Below, piece by piece: positions 33,270 to 44,718 of a DNA stretch of 64,000 nt; the first letter of the stretch is position 1, and every line of letters starts with the position of its first letter. The notes beneath the pieces are model-generated. The model ran no database searches and was not told where the DNA came from. It was given only the letters and a program-made list of their open reading frames with translations. Source of the stretch: Choricystis sp. odSpoLacu1 (lineage: Eukaryota > Chlorophyta > Trebouxiophyceae); the NCBI GenBank assembly GCA_958009055.1, contig OY253649.1, forward strand, positions 868,001 to 932,000, read 5' to 3'. A program made the translations under genes and the position numbers.

Positions 33270-33994
33270 ATGCGACGTGCCGCCACCACTCTGCCCCGCC
33301 GCTTGCTGGCCTGGGGATCGGTGGGCGACGCCCTGGTGTGGCCGCCGCCCGAGGGCGTCGCGCTGCCGCCCGGCGTGCGCGAAGCGTTGGCACGGTGAGA
33401 GAAGTGGTTGAAAGGGCGGAGTCTGTTGTGTGTGATGTCAAGATGAGAGGGCGCGCCGGCGGCTCAACAAAACTCACCCCTTTCCCACACAACAGCGCCG
33501 CCGACGCGCCACCCGCGCCGCCCAACGCTCCCCGCCCCGGTGTCCACCGGTCGACCGTCCCCACCACCTCCCTGGCCACGCCTGACGATGTCGCCGCCTG
33601 GTTGACCGCCGCCAAGTGTGACGACGTGGCGACGCTGTTTGTGTCGGGTCGCTGCGCGTTTGCCGATTCCATGGTCGTAGCCACCGCTCGTTCTGGGCGC
33701 CACGCCCTGATGGCAGCAGAAGCAGTGGCCTTTCAACTCAAGGAAAGGGCGGCCGCAGCGGGCGTGGACGCGCCCCCCCCCGTGGAGGGCGCGGGGGAGC
33801 ACGACGCAGACTGGCTGCTGGTGGACGCGGGGGCGACGCTGGCCCACGTGTTTGCGGGGGGGGAGGCGAGGGACAGGTACGGGCTGGAGCGGTTGTGGGG
33901 GGAGGGGGGCGAGGTGGACTCGCCCCCGTCCGCGGAGGGCGAGTGGAGCTCGACCGGGCGGGGCGGGGGTGGTGGGGGTGGTGAAGAGAGGTGA
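33270..33994 (+). CDS. Organellar ribosomal silencing factor RsfS / Iojap
   Basis: Two exons (33270-33394, 33496-33994) give 207 aa. RsfS binds uL14 of the large ribosomal subunit and blocks subunit joining. The plant Iojap and human MALSU1 are its organellar forms. The first exon is an Arg/Ala/Leu-rich leader (MRRAATTLPRRLLAWGS). The core has FADSMVVATARSGRHALMAA, then DWLLVDAGATLAHVF and RDRYGLERLW, which match the RsfS pattern closely. The C-terminus extends into a Gly/Glu/Ser-rich tail of about 30 residues. Plastid versus mitochondrion cannot be decided. It is divergent from the RBM28-like gene (237 bp). Confidence 0.92.
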
Positions 33995-34193
33995 AACAAA
34001 ACAGTTTTTTGTTTTTGTTTTCTGCTAGCCCCCTTTTTTTTGTTCGACACTGAAACCGAAGCTTAAACATGTGAATGTCAGACTTTGGACACGCCCTCTC
34101 CCACAAGCGGGAAAACACACACACACAAAACAGTGCTGAAAACCGAGCGGACAAAAACAAAAAACACAGACACAACCTTCCCTCTCTCTCTCT

Positions 34194-37100
34194 CTACCCC
34201 CGCCGCTTGGACAGCTTCCAGTCGTTGGGCCGCTCCTGGTTGTGCTTGTCAAACAGAGGCTCAATCCTCTCCGCCCGTTTGCGGCGCGACAGTTTGTGCG
34301 GGTCGGCCGCGCGGAAAAAGCGCGGCGCCAGCTGCACCAGCCACTTGGGGTCGATCGCCGTCACCTCCCGCATGTACTCCTTGGACGTCAGCACGAGCTC
34401 GTGGTACACTACCCAGTCCGGCTGCCGCTGGAACAGGGACGAGCCCGGGTGAATGTAGACGGGGGTCGCGTCGACGACGGTTTTGTAGCCGTCCTGCGGG
34501 TCTTTGCGCGCGGCGTGGAAGAAGAAGCCGCTCGTGATGGCCTGGCGCACGCGGTCGACGTCGCGGCCGCACGACACCATGTCCAGCTTGTAGCGGTCCA
34601 TGATTTGGAGGAGCTGCTTGCGCACGTCCTGTTGTTTGTGTGTGGGTGGGGTGTGGGGTGAGAAAACGAAAAAAAAACGACGGTCGCCTCTCCCCTCTTT
34701 CCCTCCCTCCCTCCCTCTCTCTTTCTCACCTGCGCCCGCCTCAAACTGCGCTCCTGCACAAAGTTCTCGTAGCACCACGCCTTGGCAAAGTTGCTGGCCT
34801 TCCACCCTTCAAACACGGCCAGCAGGGTGACGTGGTCGCCCTCTGCCTGCGCAAAGCGCGCTTTCTTGGCGTCGGCGGCGGCCTGTTTTTCGCGCGGCCG
34901 GTAGAAGATGTTTTGCGCAGACAGCATGGAGATGACGGTCAGCACCTCCTCCGAGCAGCGCAAGTCCACGCTGGCGATCAGGGCTTTGGACAGGGGGGGG
35001 TCGAGCGGGAACTCGGCCATCTTGCGCCCAAGCCGCGTGAGCAGGCCCTCATCATCCAGCGCGCCCAGGTTGTACAGCTGCTCCAGGGCGGCCACCAGCG
35101 TCGCCGCGGGCGGCGGGTCCATGAAGTCAAACCCCAGCATGTCGTTGATGCCCATGGCCTTCATGGTCAGCACCGTCAAGGCCAGGTTGGTGCGCTGAAT
35201 TTCAGGCACCGACAGCGGCAGCATCTCGTGCTTGTACGCGGCTTCCGTGTACAGCCGGTAACACTTGCCCGGGCCCGTGCGCCCCGCCCGCCCCGCCCTC
35301 TGCTTGGCGGAGGCTTGGGAGATGGGGGTGACGACCAGGGAGTCCATGCCCAGTTTGGCGTTGTACACTTTCTGTTTGGCAAACCCGGGGTCGACGACAT
35401 AGTACACGCCATCGATCGTCAGCGATGCTTCCGCGATGTTGGTGGCGATCACGCACTTGCGCGTCCCCGGGGGCGCAAGGTCAAAGATGCGGGTCTGCAT
35501 CTCGGACGGCAGGGACGAGTAGACGGGGAGAATGATGAGTTCGGGGACGGCGGGGCCGAGCGACTGCATGCGCTCGTACAAAATTTGAGCGGCCGTGTCG
35601 ATCTCGTCCTGCCCCGTCAAAAACAGCAGCACGTCGCCCTCGGGCTCGGTCAGGTGGATCTGCAGCACGGTTGTCAGGGCGGCGTCCATGTAGTCGGCTT
35701 CCGGGGACTTGGCGTACAGAATCTCGACGGGGAACGTGCGCCCCGGGATGGTGAAGATGGGGCACCCAAAAAAGTAGGCCGAAAACTTGTCTGCGTCCAG
35801 CGTGGCCGACGTCACAATCAGCTTGAGGTCGGTGCGGCGCGCCAGCACACCTTTCAGCAGGCCAAACAGGACGTCGGTGTGGATGGTGCGTTCGTGCGCT
35901 TCGTCGAGCATGATGACGGAATACGAGGCAAGTGCATCATCTAGCAACGCTTCCCGCAGCAGCATGCCGTCCGTCATGTACTTGATGACGGTGTCGGGGG
36001 AAGTGCAGTCTTCAAACCGGATGGCGTACCCCACCTCCTCGCCCAGGCGGCAGCCGACTTCTTCGGCAACGCGTTTGGCGACGCTCATCGCGGCGACGCG
36101 GCGGGGTTGGGTGCACCCGATGCGCCCGCGTGCGGTGTACCCCGCTTCCGCCAGGTACTGCGTCATCTGGGTCGTCTTGCCCGACCCCGTCTCCCCGATG
36201 ACGACCAGGACCTGGTTGTCGGCGACGGCGGCGATCAACTCGTCGCGCAGGCGGAAGATGGGGAGCGACTCGCGCTGCTCCTTGATCGAGCGCGTGTCCC
36301 TCATGCCATAGGTGGGCGCCTTGCCCAGCGCCTTCAGCTTCCACTCGGGCGCAGACCGCTCGCCCAGGCCCACGCCGCGCAGCTCGGCCGCCAGGTGGCG
36401 CTCCCCCGCTTCAGGCAGAGGGTCCTCCCACGGGCGCGACAGGTCGCGCGGCACGGCGGCGGCGGCATCGCGCTCCGCCTGCTCCCGCAGCTCGCGCCGC
36501 TCCTTGGCCAGGGCTTGCTGCGTCATGGCGGCGCGCTGCATGGAGCCGTCCGGGTTTTTGACGATCTTGATGGGGGACAGGTCGGCCGCGCCGCCGCCGC
36601 CGGCCTTGCCGGTCAGGCCGTTTAGGAAGGCGGGCTCCTCATCGTTGAGGTCCACCTCGAACTCTTCCTCCACACCGTCGTCCACGGGCAGGATGCCACC
36701 CGCTTCATCGTCGTAGTCGGGCAGTTCGGACGGGTCCAGGACGCCGGCTTTGACGAGTTGGGTGAGTTCCCACCGCTCAGGGGACGACAGGCGGGGCGCC
36801 CTGCGGCGGCCGCTGCCGCCAGCGCCTGACGAGGGGGGGGGGGACCACGCCAGACAGGCCGTGCAGGGCGGACGGGCGGGGCGGGGCGGCCGGGTTGACG
36901 GTGGTGGCGGCGCCGGCGCGCGGCGGCGCGCTCGCCACTTCGCGCCCGGTCGATTGGTCCACGTCAGCCATGGACAGCGCCAGCCGCCCGCCCGCGTCGC
37001 TGACGATCTTGACCCACACGTTGGCGCCGCGCGACAGAGTGTCGCGCACCGGGGCGCCCGGGGGCAGGCCCCCGGGCGCAATGGCGGAGGCGTGGACGAG

Positions 37101-38102
37101 CCCCTCTGCGCGCGGGGGGCCGGCGTCGGCCAGCTCGACAAACGCGCCAAAGTCGACGACGCCGGTGACGCGGCCGCGGTAGATGGCGCCCACTGTTGGG
37201 GCGGCCGGGGCGCGGGGGGGTGGGGGCGGCGGCGCGACCGCGCTCCTGCGGCGCGGCGACCGCGACGCGCGGCGGCGGCGGCGGCGGCCGCGGTCGCGGC
37301 TGCGACTGCGGCTGCGGTCGTCCCGCCGGGGCGACCGCGACGACCGGCGGCGGTCGCGGGGGGAGCGAGACCGGCGGCGCCGCGGCGAGCGCGAGCGCCG
37401 CCGGTCGGGCGCGCGATTCAACAGCCCCGCCTCCGCGGGCGGCGGCGCGGCCTGCAGTTCAGCCGCCATGGCGCGCGCTCTGTCCCGTGTGTCGGGCATG
37501 GCCAGGCCGGGGTAGCGAGCGGCGCGGTCGTCGGTAGACGACGGACCTGCGCCGCCGCCGCCGCGCGGCGCGCCCGGGGTCAGGCGCTGGATGATGGCCC
37601 ACAGGCTGGCGACCAGGGTGTCGGGTAGCTCGCCTCCCGCTTGTTTGAGGGTCTGTGTGTGGGTTCGAGGGGGTGGGTGTGAGTGGTGGCGAGGAGCGCG
37701 TGAGCGTCCCCCCTGCTTCTCCCTCTCCCACCCAATCCTCACCTCGCCAAACTCGGTGCCCGTCTTTTTGTTTTTGGCCAGGTTGATGACAAACTCGGCC
37801 ATGGTTTTGTCGGACACGCCGAGGTGGTTTTCCAGCTCTGAAGGAGGAGGGGAGAGTGTTGGTGTGGGTCCCTCCACCCCTCCTCTTCTCTCTCTCTGCC
37901 CCGATCCCCACCGCGTGCAGCACAACGCACGTTGCTGCTCGGTGAGCGGCCCCACCGTCAAGGAACGCAGCCTCCGCCCCCTCCCTCCCCACCAATCGCC
38001 ACCCGGCAACTGCGTGCGGTGCCCCTTCCCCAGCCACCAGCACGCACCGCTCGTGATTTTGGACACCAGGGACAGGTGTTGCAGCTTGCGCAGCTCCTCC
38101 AT
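34194..38102 (-). CDS. DEAH-box splicing helicase PRP22/DHX8 (one frame break)
   Basis: Four exons: 38102-38048, 37837-37743, 37652-34730 and 34628-34194. PRP22 releases spliced mRNA from the spliceosome. In order the protein has an N-terminal ELENHLGV domain, an Arg/Ser-rich stretch (RSRSPRRR), an S1 RNA-binding domain ([26 protein letters not shown]), then [11 protein letters not shown] and the helicase core. The core motifs are [50 protein letters not shown] and [12 protein letters not shown], with the OB domain after them. Exon 3 breaks frame at an 11-nt G run (36833-36843, C on the coding strand). Ten bases would join the S1 and helicase parts. With that correction the length is about 1168 aa, normal for the family. 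Confidence 0.94.
36833..36843. other. G homopolymer (11 nt) at a frame break in PRP22
   Basis: The upstream frame ends [14 protein letters not shown] and then stops within about 20 codons, while the conserved [11 protein letters not shown] is in another frame. A run one base shorter keeps a single frame through the whole exon. The exon length, 2923 nt, is one more than a multiple of three, in agreement with one extra base. Confidence 0.8.
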
Positions 38103-38500
38103 GGCGGACTGGAATTGTCAGGGACAACGGGCGACGCAGAGAGGTGGCAAACAACCGACAGCGACGCGGCAGCAAACGCGGGGAGGCAGGCCCCGCGCGC
38201 GCCCGCGCTGGGAGCAAGCGTGTGTGGGTGTGGTGCTGAAGCGTGTGCGTGTGCACGTTCAGCACGGCGCGCGTCGCAAAGGCTGAGCGCCCAGCAAAAT
38301 GAAAGAAGGAGTGAAGCGCAGAAAAAAACGACGAAGATTCACTCTTTCGACGCGCGGTGTCTGCTGCCGTCCTTCCGCGCGCACGCGGCGCCTGGCGGAC
38401 TGCATAGCCTCACCAGCGACACACATCAAACCACGCCTGAGGCGCTGCCTTCCCCGCGGGCCGTCCCCGCGAAAACAAAAACAGGCGGCACACTGGCCCC
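38103..38500. promoter_or_regulatory. Divergent promoter region, PRP22 / small unknown
   Basis: About 400 bases separate the two start codons. Near 38320-38350 an A7 run sits between CAG and CGACG and is followed by TTCACTCTTTCGACGCG. Similar A/T runs next to CGACG or ACG occur in other divergent spacers here. No gene is visible. The region must hold both promoters. Confidence 0.5.
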
Positions 38501-39452
38501 ATGTCTCTGGCAGCGGCGCGCGCGTGGCGGCGCGAGTGGCAGGTGCGTGCCGTGCGTGCCGCGTGTGGCATGTGAAGCGTGTTCTGTGGGGGCGGGGCTG
38601 AAGTCGCGTGCGAGGGGAGAGTGACACGGCTGGCTCTCACCCCACGGACACCCCCACACCAACCCTCAGAGCCGCGTCCGCGTCGCCGTCAACGCCGCCA
38701 ACCGAGCCCTGGTCGACTGGGAGGTATGTGGTTGCGTGATTTGGTGGAGGACGCCGGCCGCAAAACGCACCTGCCCTCTCTGACGCCTCGCTCTCTCCTC
38801 TCCCACTTCACCTCTCAGGTCGCCACCGCCGACGGCACCGCCGCCGCCACAGAGCTGGCCAACGCTCTCATTCAGCACGAGTTGAGTGTTTGGTGGGAGT
38901 GTGCCGGGTCGCGGGCGGGCGTGCAGCACAAACCCAGGACTCTTGTCTCTCACCCTTTGCCCCCACCCTGTCTCCACACACAGCGCCGTCCCGTCCATGG
39001 GGCTGGGCCCACTGCACGCCGCACCCAAGCTGCGCTCCTGCATGGCCGCCTGCCTGCTGCGGTCGGCGACCGTCGCGGCTGCCGCCCTGCGCGCCGCGGC
39101 GACCGCGTCGGCCTCGGCGGCCGCCGCGCTGGCCGACGCGGCCGCCTCCCTGGCTGACGCACCGCCTCCGCCAGCCCCCACGCCCGTGTTTGCGTGCCTG
39201 GGCATGCCTGCGCTGGCGGCGTGCTTGCAGCGGGCGGCGGCCGCCCTGACCGACGACGCGGACACACGATCACGCGTCGTGGCCGCGTTTGACTCGCTGA
39301 AGCCGCCGAACGCGACCGAGGCACGAATCGGGGACGCGCTGCGCAACGCGCTGACGGTGTGCGTGGTGGCGTGGAAGGCGGCCCCCGGGACGAGTGGGGG
39401 CGGGGCGGCGGCAGAGGTGGCGGCCGTGGTGGCGGAGATGGAGGGGTTTTAG
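38501..39452 (+). CDS. Unknown Ala-rich helical protein
   Basis: Four exons are proposed: 38501-38542, 38670-38723, 38819-38880 and 38984-39452, giving 208 aa. The frame is continuous, and GT-AG boundaries are standard except the third donor, GTTGAG. The product is almost all Ala-rich helix (MSLAAARAWRREWQ, VRVAVNAANRALVDWE, LRSAAATASASAAAALADA-like runs) and has few charged residues in the middle. There is no signal peptide or clear membrane segment. VFACLGMPALAACLQRA is the most distinctive part. I do not recognise a family. The intron chain is supported by consistent frame but not by homology. It ends in TAG and is followed by an inverted repeat. Confidence 0.6.
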
Positions 39453-39567
39453 AAAAACAGAGAGGGGGTAGGAATGAAAACTGCATTGCGATCTTTCTAT
39501 AGTGGAGCGCTGGAGTCCAGCACATACGCGAGCTTGTTTTTCTGGCGGTCGCAGAGGTGGAGAGGGG

Positions 39568-39593
39568 TCGACCGAAACGACGTTTTCGGTCGA
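39568..39593. repeat. Perfect 10-bp inverted repeat upstream of the NTT gene
   Basis: TCGACCGAAA at 39568-39577 is matched by TTTCGGTCGA at 39584-39593 with a 6-nt spacer (CGACGT). It lies 116 bp after the stop of the preceding gene and about 133 bp before the NTT start codon. It could be a dimeric factor site or an RNA hairpin in a 3' UTR. It does not match the animal histone 3' stem-loop. Confidence 0.75.
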
Positions 39594-39725
39594 AAGCCCG
39601 AATAAGCGACACACAATTCAAAGCTTTTTGCACCCTGCGCGGCATCCGCCCGAGCCACACCAATCATCAGTGACACGCACCTGGTGTCCTCTCCTTCTCC
39701 CTCACACTTCGGCAGCCAGGCGCCC

Positions 39726-41820
39726 ATGCGGGCCGCTGTCGCGGGCGTTCGCTCGGCGCCGCCGCCGCGCGCGGCGCCGATGCGCGCCCGCCCCCAGACT
39801 CCGCTGCCGTCCGTGCATCGCATGACCTGTGTGCCACGTGTGGTGAAGCCGCTGCGTCGCACCAATGCCCCCCCCCTGCACGTGCCCACGGCCACCGGCG
39901 CGTCGGGCCCGGGCACCGGCCGCGCCGACGGCCCCCTCGCGTCCCCGCTGACCATCCTCAAGTCGGCTGGCACTGATCTCAAAGCCGTGCTGGCTGCAGC
40001 GCGGGGGGCGGTGGACGAGGACAGGGGGGGCAAGGGGTCCAAGTTTGTGCCGATGGTGTTGCTGTGAGTTTGATTGGCGCTGGGAGGGCTGGGAGGGTGT
40101 CCTCCGCTGCTGCGTCGCCTGGCCGCACCCCAGCTGCACAACACAGAGTGAAGTCTCTGTTGTGGGTGAATAGTGGGGACGAGTCGCCCTGCTCAGAGTG
40201 CGCTGTACCCTCTCTTTCGACCGCGCATTCGGCGCTTCGTTTCGTCTGCCGACCCTCGTTCAAAAAAACTCACCTCCCACCACCTCCCACGCACCCAGCT
40301 TCTTCTTCATGTCGTTCAACAACACCATCCTCGACTCCCTGGGCAACTCCCTCGTCATCACTGCCGCGGGAGGCGGCGCCCAAGTAATCCCCTTTCTGAC
40401 CGTGTACGCAGTCTGGCCCCTCTCCTTTGTCTTCCTCCTCCTCTACTCGGCCGCCACCCAGCGCCTCACCCGGGCCGCCCTCTTCAACGTCACCCTGGGC
40501 GCCTTCCTGGTGGCCTACATGGCGTTCGGCTTTGCCTACCCCCACCACCAGGTGCTCCACCTGCACGCCCTTGCCGACGGCGCGGCCGCCGCGTCCCTGC
40601 CCGCCGGCCTGGCCGGCGCGGTCGGCATGGTGCGCAACTGGATGTTCACCCTCTTCTACTGCGTGTCCGAGCTGTGGGGCGACGTCGTCCTGTCCCTGCT
40701 CTTCTGGGGGCTGGCCAACGAGACCACGTCCCTGGAGGAGGCGCCCCTGCTGTACCCACTCTTCGGCCTGGGCGCGAACGTGGGTCAAGCCGTCTCGGGC
40801 AAGTGCCTCGCCGTCTTCCACCGCGCCACCGACGGCGTCCTGTCCGACGCCGCCCAGGTGACCGCCATGATGGTCACCGTCGTCGCGTGCGGCGGGATTG
40901 TGCTGGCGCTGCACGCGTTCATCGTGTCGAGGTGGCCGGCGGTGCGGCCGGCAGGCGTGCGCGCCAAACCGCGCGCGCCTGCCGCGGCCGACTCCTCTTC
41001 CTCCGCCCCCGCCATCGATGTGCCCACTCCGCCCGACCACCCGTCCCTGCTGGAAGCATTCTCCTTCCTGGCGAGGTCGCCCCCGATTCGGTGCCTGGCC
41101 GTCATGGCGCTGGCACAAGGGCTGGCCGGCAACCTGCTGGAAATCGCGTGGAAGGCGCAGGTGCACACCCTCGTCCCCTCCCCCTCCGCCTACGCCGCCG
41201 TCATGGGGGACGTCGCCATGTGGACGGGCGTGGTCACGGGGTCGCTGATGCTGCTGTCGCCCACGCTCTTCAGGTTGTGGCGCTGGCACGGCGTGGCACG
41301 CGCCACCCCCCGTTTCATGCTGGCGGCCGGCCTGCCGTTTTTCGTGGGGTCGGCCGCGTTTGCTGTGCTGTTCCCGGGCGGTGGGGGCGGCACCCTGGCG
41401 CTGAAAGGCCTGGTTGTGATGGGGGCCCTGCTGCTCGTGTTTGCCAAGGGCGCCAAATTCTCCATGTTCAAGCCCGCCGAAGAAATGGTGTACATCGGCC
41501 TGGATGAACAGTCGCGCACCAAGGGCAAGGCCGCCATCGATGTGGCGGGCGCGCAAACCGGCAAGTCTGCGGGGTCCATTCTGCAGCAAGTGCTGCTCGT
41601 CGCGGCGAGCGGCTCCTCAGCCGCCGCTCTGCCCTTCATGGCGGCCGCCTACTGGGCCATTCTGACCGCGTGGAAGCGGGCGGTGGACACTCTGGACAAG
41701 CTGCACGCGGTGGCGTTGAGCGACGTGGCGGAGAGTGATGACGATGGTGGCGTGGCCGCGAGTGATGACGATGGACTGGCCGAGGAGGCGGTGGCGCTGC
41801 CCGCCGCGCCGGCGGCGTGA
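39726..41820 (+). CDS. Plastid-type ATP/ADP translocase (NTT family)
   Basis: Two exons (39726-40063, 40299-41820) give 619 aa, as usual for the family. NTT carriers exchange ATP and ADP across the plastid inner envelope. They are otherwise found in Chlamydiae and Rickettsiae and are unrelated to mitochondrial carriers. Exon 1 holds a plastid-like leader and ends in KSAGTDLKAVLAAARGAV then KFVPMVLL. Exon 2 continues FFFMSFNNTILDSLGNSLVI, which fits the FNYTILRDTKDVLVVTAP region of plant NTTs. About eleven or twelve hydrophobic helices follow, with FSMFKPAEEMVYIGLDEQSRTKGKAAIDVA, a well-conserved loop. The C-terminus has an acidic duplicated SDDDG segment. The start at 39726 is the first ATG in frame. 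Confidence 0.94.
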
Positions 41821-41963
41821 TTGTGTTTGTGTGTGTGCGCGGCCCCCAGTCTTTTCCCTTCATTGTGTCTTCCTTTGTCAACTGAAAAAGCTTCTTTCCA
41901 GATGGTGCTAGACCGAAAAAATAACAGAATTTAAAAAAATCGTTTCTAAACACACTAACAGTT

Positions 41964-42144
41964 CCCTCACCGCCTCACCTCCTTCATCTTGCCGCCCAGC
42001 TGCAGCGCCCAGCTGCAGCGCCTTCAGCAACAGCTCTCTCTTCACCGCCCCTCCTTCTTCTTGCCCCCCAGCTGCAGCGCCTTCAGCAACAGCTCTCTCT
42101 TCACCGCCCCTCCTTCTTCTTGCCCCCCAGCTGCAGCGCCTTCA
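41964..42144. repeat. 59-bp tandem duplication at the 3' end of the TPR gene
   Basis: The sequence from CCAGCTGCAGCGCCTTCA is repeated at 42009, 42068 and 42127. The first two units are 59 bp and virtually identical, and the third is interrupted by the body of the coding sequence. A diverged further copy lies at about 41964-42008, with an extra 13-bp repeat AGCTGCAGCGCCC. Each complete unit contains the last codons and the stop codon of the TPR gene. Confidence 0.9.
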
Positions 42145-44573
42145 TGTAGTCCGCCACCGCGTCGTCAAACCGGCCCAACGCGTCCAGCGACGTGCCGCGC
42201 GAGAACAGGGCGGCCGCGTCGTCGGGCGCGCACGCGAGCACCGCGTCGAAATCGCGAACTGCCGCGGCGTGGTCTCCCAGCCTTCCCAGCAGCACGCCCC
42301 GATTGTGGCGAGCGTGAGGGGTGTCGTCCAAGGCAATGGCGGCGTCGTAGTGGGGAATGGCGTCGGCCGGGCGGCCGGCTTTGGCAAGGCAGTAGGCGAG
42401 CGCCACGTGCGTGCGGACAGAGGGCGGGCCGGCTGAGAGCGCAGCCGTGTAATCGTTCGCCGCCCCCGACCAGTCACCCAGCTTGCGGCGCACGTAGCCA
42501 CGCAGCGCGCGGGCGCCCGGGTCGGCGGCGTCCAGGGCCAGGGCGGCGTCCAGGGCGTCGCGCGCGGACGGCCAGTCGCCGCGCGCGCGGCGGGCGGCGC
42601 CGAGCGAGCGCCAGTGCGCCGCGACGCGGCCGTCTGCTGCGACTGCGGCCTCGAAGTCGGCCAGGGCGGCGCCGGCGTCTCCCATGCGATCTAAAAGCAC
42701 ACCACGGGCATGGCGGGTGGCGGCTGCCTCGGGCGCGGCGTCCAGGGCAGCTGTATAAGCAGCCAGTGCCGCACGCTCGCGCCCGGGCCCTGCGCGCTCG
42801 TGCAGGGCGCCCAGGTTGTGCAGCGCGGCCGAGTTGGCGGGGTCCAGCGCCAGCGTGGCTTCATAGTCGACCAGCGCCAGGCTCGTGGCCCCCAGGCGCG
42901 CGTGCGCAAAGGCGCGGTTGTAGTAGGCGCGCGTGTGGGTGCCGCCCGACAACTCAATCGCGCGCCCATACGCCGCCACCGCGTCCCTCAGCTTGCCCAG
43001 CTTGCGCAGGGCGAAGCCCCGGTTGTGGTGGTAGTCGGGGTGGGACGGCTCCAGGGCCAGGGCGGCGTCAAAGGAGGCGACCGCGCGCACGTGGTCGCCG
43101 CCGCGGTCGAGCGCAATCCCCAGGTTGTAGTGCGCCAGCGCGCACTCGGGCCTCAGGGCGACACACTCGTGGTAATCCGCAATGGCAGCCGCCAGGTCGC
43201 CCACCTTGTCGTGGGAGAAGGCGCGGTCGAAGCGGGCTTTGAAGCAGGCGGGGTCGAGGGAGAGGGCACGTGTATAGTGCGCGATTGCGTCGCCATAGTT
43301 GCCGTCCCGCCGGGCGGCATACCCCGCCGCCGCCGCGGCGGCCGCGTCCCGGGCGGCGGCGGAGGGAGGGGACAGGGGGGCGTGGGTGGGCGTGCGGGTG
43401 GCGGGTGGCGGCGAGCGCGCGGCGCGCGGCGGCGACGGCGGCGCGGCAGCAGGGGCGCGCCCTGCCAAGGGGGCGCGGTCCAGGGGCAGGGTAGCAGAGG
43501 CGGCGTCGTCGTCAGTGTCACGAGAAGGCGGACGGGGCGGCGGCGGCTCGGCCGCGCCAGCGCGCGCCGCGACGTCGACACTCAACAACGCTGTGCCACC
43601 GCGGCGCTTCCCCGGCGACGCCGCCGCCCGCCCCTCGCTCGCCGCCCGCCTCGCCCTCAGCCTGGCAGCCCCGGTGTCCTTCTCCAGCGCGGCCGCATAG
43701 TCGTCGTTGGCTTTTTCAAACTCACCCAACAGGTTGTGCGCCGCGCCGCGCGCGTACAGAGCCCGCGCGCACGACGGGTCTGTCTCGAGCACCGCACTGA
43801 ACGCGGCCACCGCGTCGTGCAGGCGTCCCAACCTCTCGAGGGCGGCGCCCGCGTTAAAGGTGGCGTCCACGAGGTGGGGGTCGGTCTTGAGGACGGCCGC
43901 GTAGTCGGCCAGGGCTGAAGCGTGGTCGCCTGTTGAAAGTATGGGGGGCAAAAGCGACGGTTGGTCGAAGAGGGGCGTGCATTGGGCCCCGCGCGCGTTC
44001 ACTCGCGGTTTTCAGTGGCGGTTGGCGTGGCATACACGAAGACGCGTCTCTCGTACATACGCTGGGAGGTCGCCAGGCAAGACCCACGGCGGGGCGTGGC
44101 GGCGGGGGCGTGCAAACAATTTCGCATGTCGCGCGATGAGACTCGCATGCCGCGCGCCCCCGCCCACCTCGCTCGCACCCTCCACACGCGGCACCACCGC
44201 CTCAATCAGCGTTACGTCTGACCGTGGTGCCGTGGAACACTCAAGAGCACGCCGCGCGAGCGTGTAACGCCCCCCCCTCCCCCCCGCAATCTCACCCACC
44301 TTTCTTCACCAGCACGCTCGCCCGAATCATCAGCGCCCGCACGCACTCGGGGTCGGCCTCCAACCGCTTGCTTGCAGCCGCCAGCAGCCTGTCCGCATCC
44401 CCGTTGGGGCGGAAGTAGAGGGCCCTGTGCGGCGCGGCGCGCGCGTCGGGCTCGTGCAGGTGCTCCCGCCGCCGCGTCAACGTCGCGCGCGTCAGGTAGT
44501 CCAGTTCGTCCAGGGACTCCTCCGCGGCGGCCGCGGAGGAGGTAAGGTGGGTTGTGGAGGTGGGTGGCACCAT
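42101..44573 (-). CDS. Tetratricopeptide repeat protein
   Basis: Two exons (44573-44300, 43929-42101) give 700 aa. At least twelve TPR units can be read, for example HASALADYAAVLKTDPHLVD, DAIAHYTRALSLDPACFKAR, AAIADYHECVALRPECALAH and DAIPHYDAAIALDDTPHAR. They are split in two blocks by a Pro/Ala/Arg-rich disordered linker at about residues 165-260. TPR arrays mediate protein-protein contacts. The closest known architecture to my eye is the long TPR proteins of algae and ciliates of unknown role. No J domain, signal peptide or membrane segment is present. The intron is 370 nt. The 3' end is embedded in a 59-bp tandem repeat, so the stop at 42101 is inside the second unit. Confidence 0.88.
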
Positions 44574-44718
44574 GGTGTGCGTGTGTGGGGTCGGGCCACG
44601 AGCGAGAAAGCCACGAGCGTGTAGTGTGAGAGCTTGCCAGCGCGTGGTTTCGCTCAGACTGTTTTTTTTTTTTTTCCTTTTTCCCAATCCACGCGTTCTT
44701 CCTCCCCCCTCAACCGCC

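Noticed and set aside
36818..36845. A 22-24-nt GT...AG intron explaining the PRP22 frame break
   Set aside because: Removing it does not restore the conserved frame, and all supported introns here are longer than about 70 nt.
39726..41820. NTT carrier as evidence of an intracellular parasite or bacterial contamination
   Set aside because: The gene has a spliceosomal intron and a plastid-like leader and sits among eukaryotic genes. Plastid NTTs explain it.
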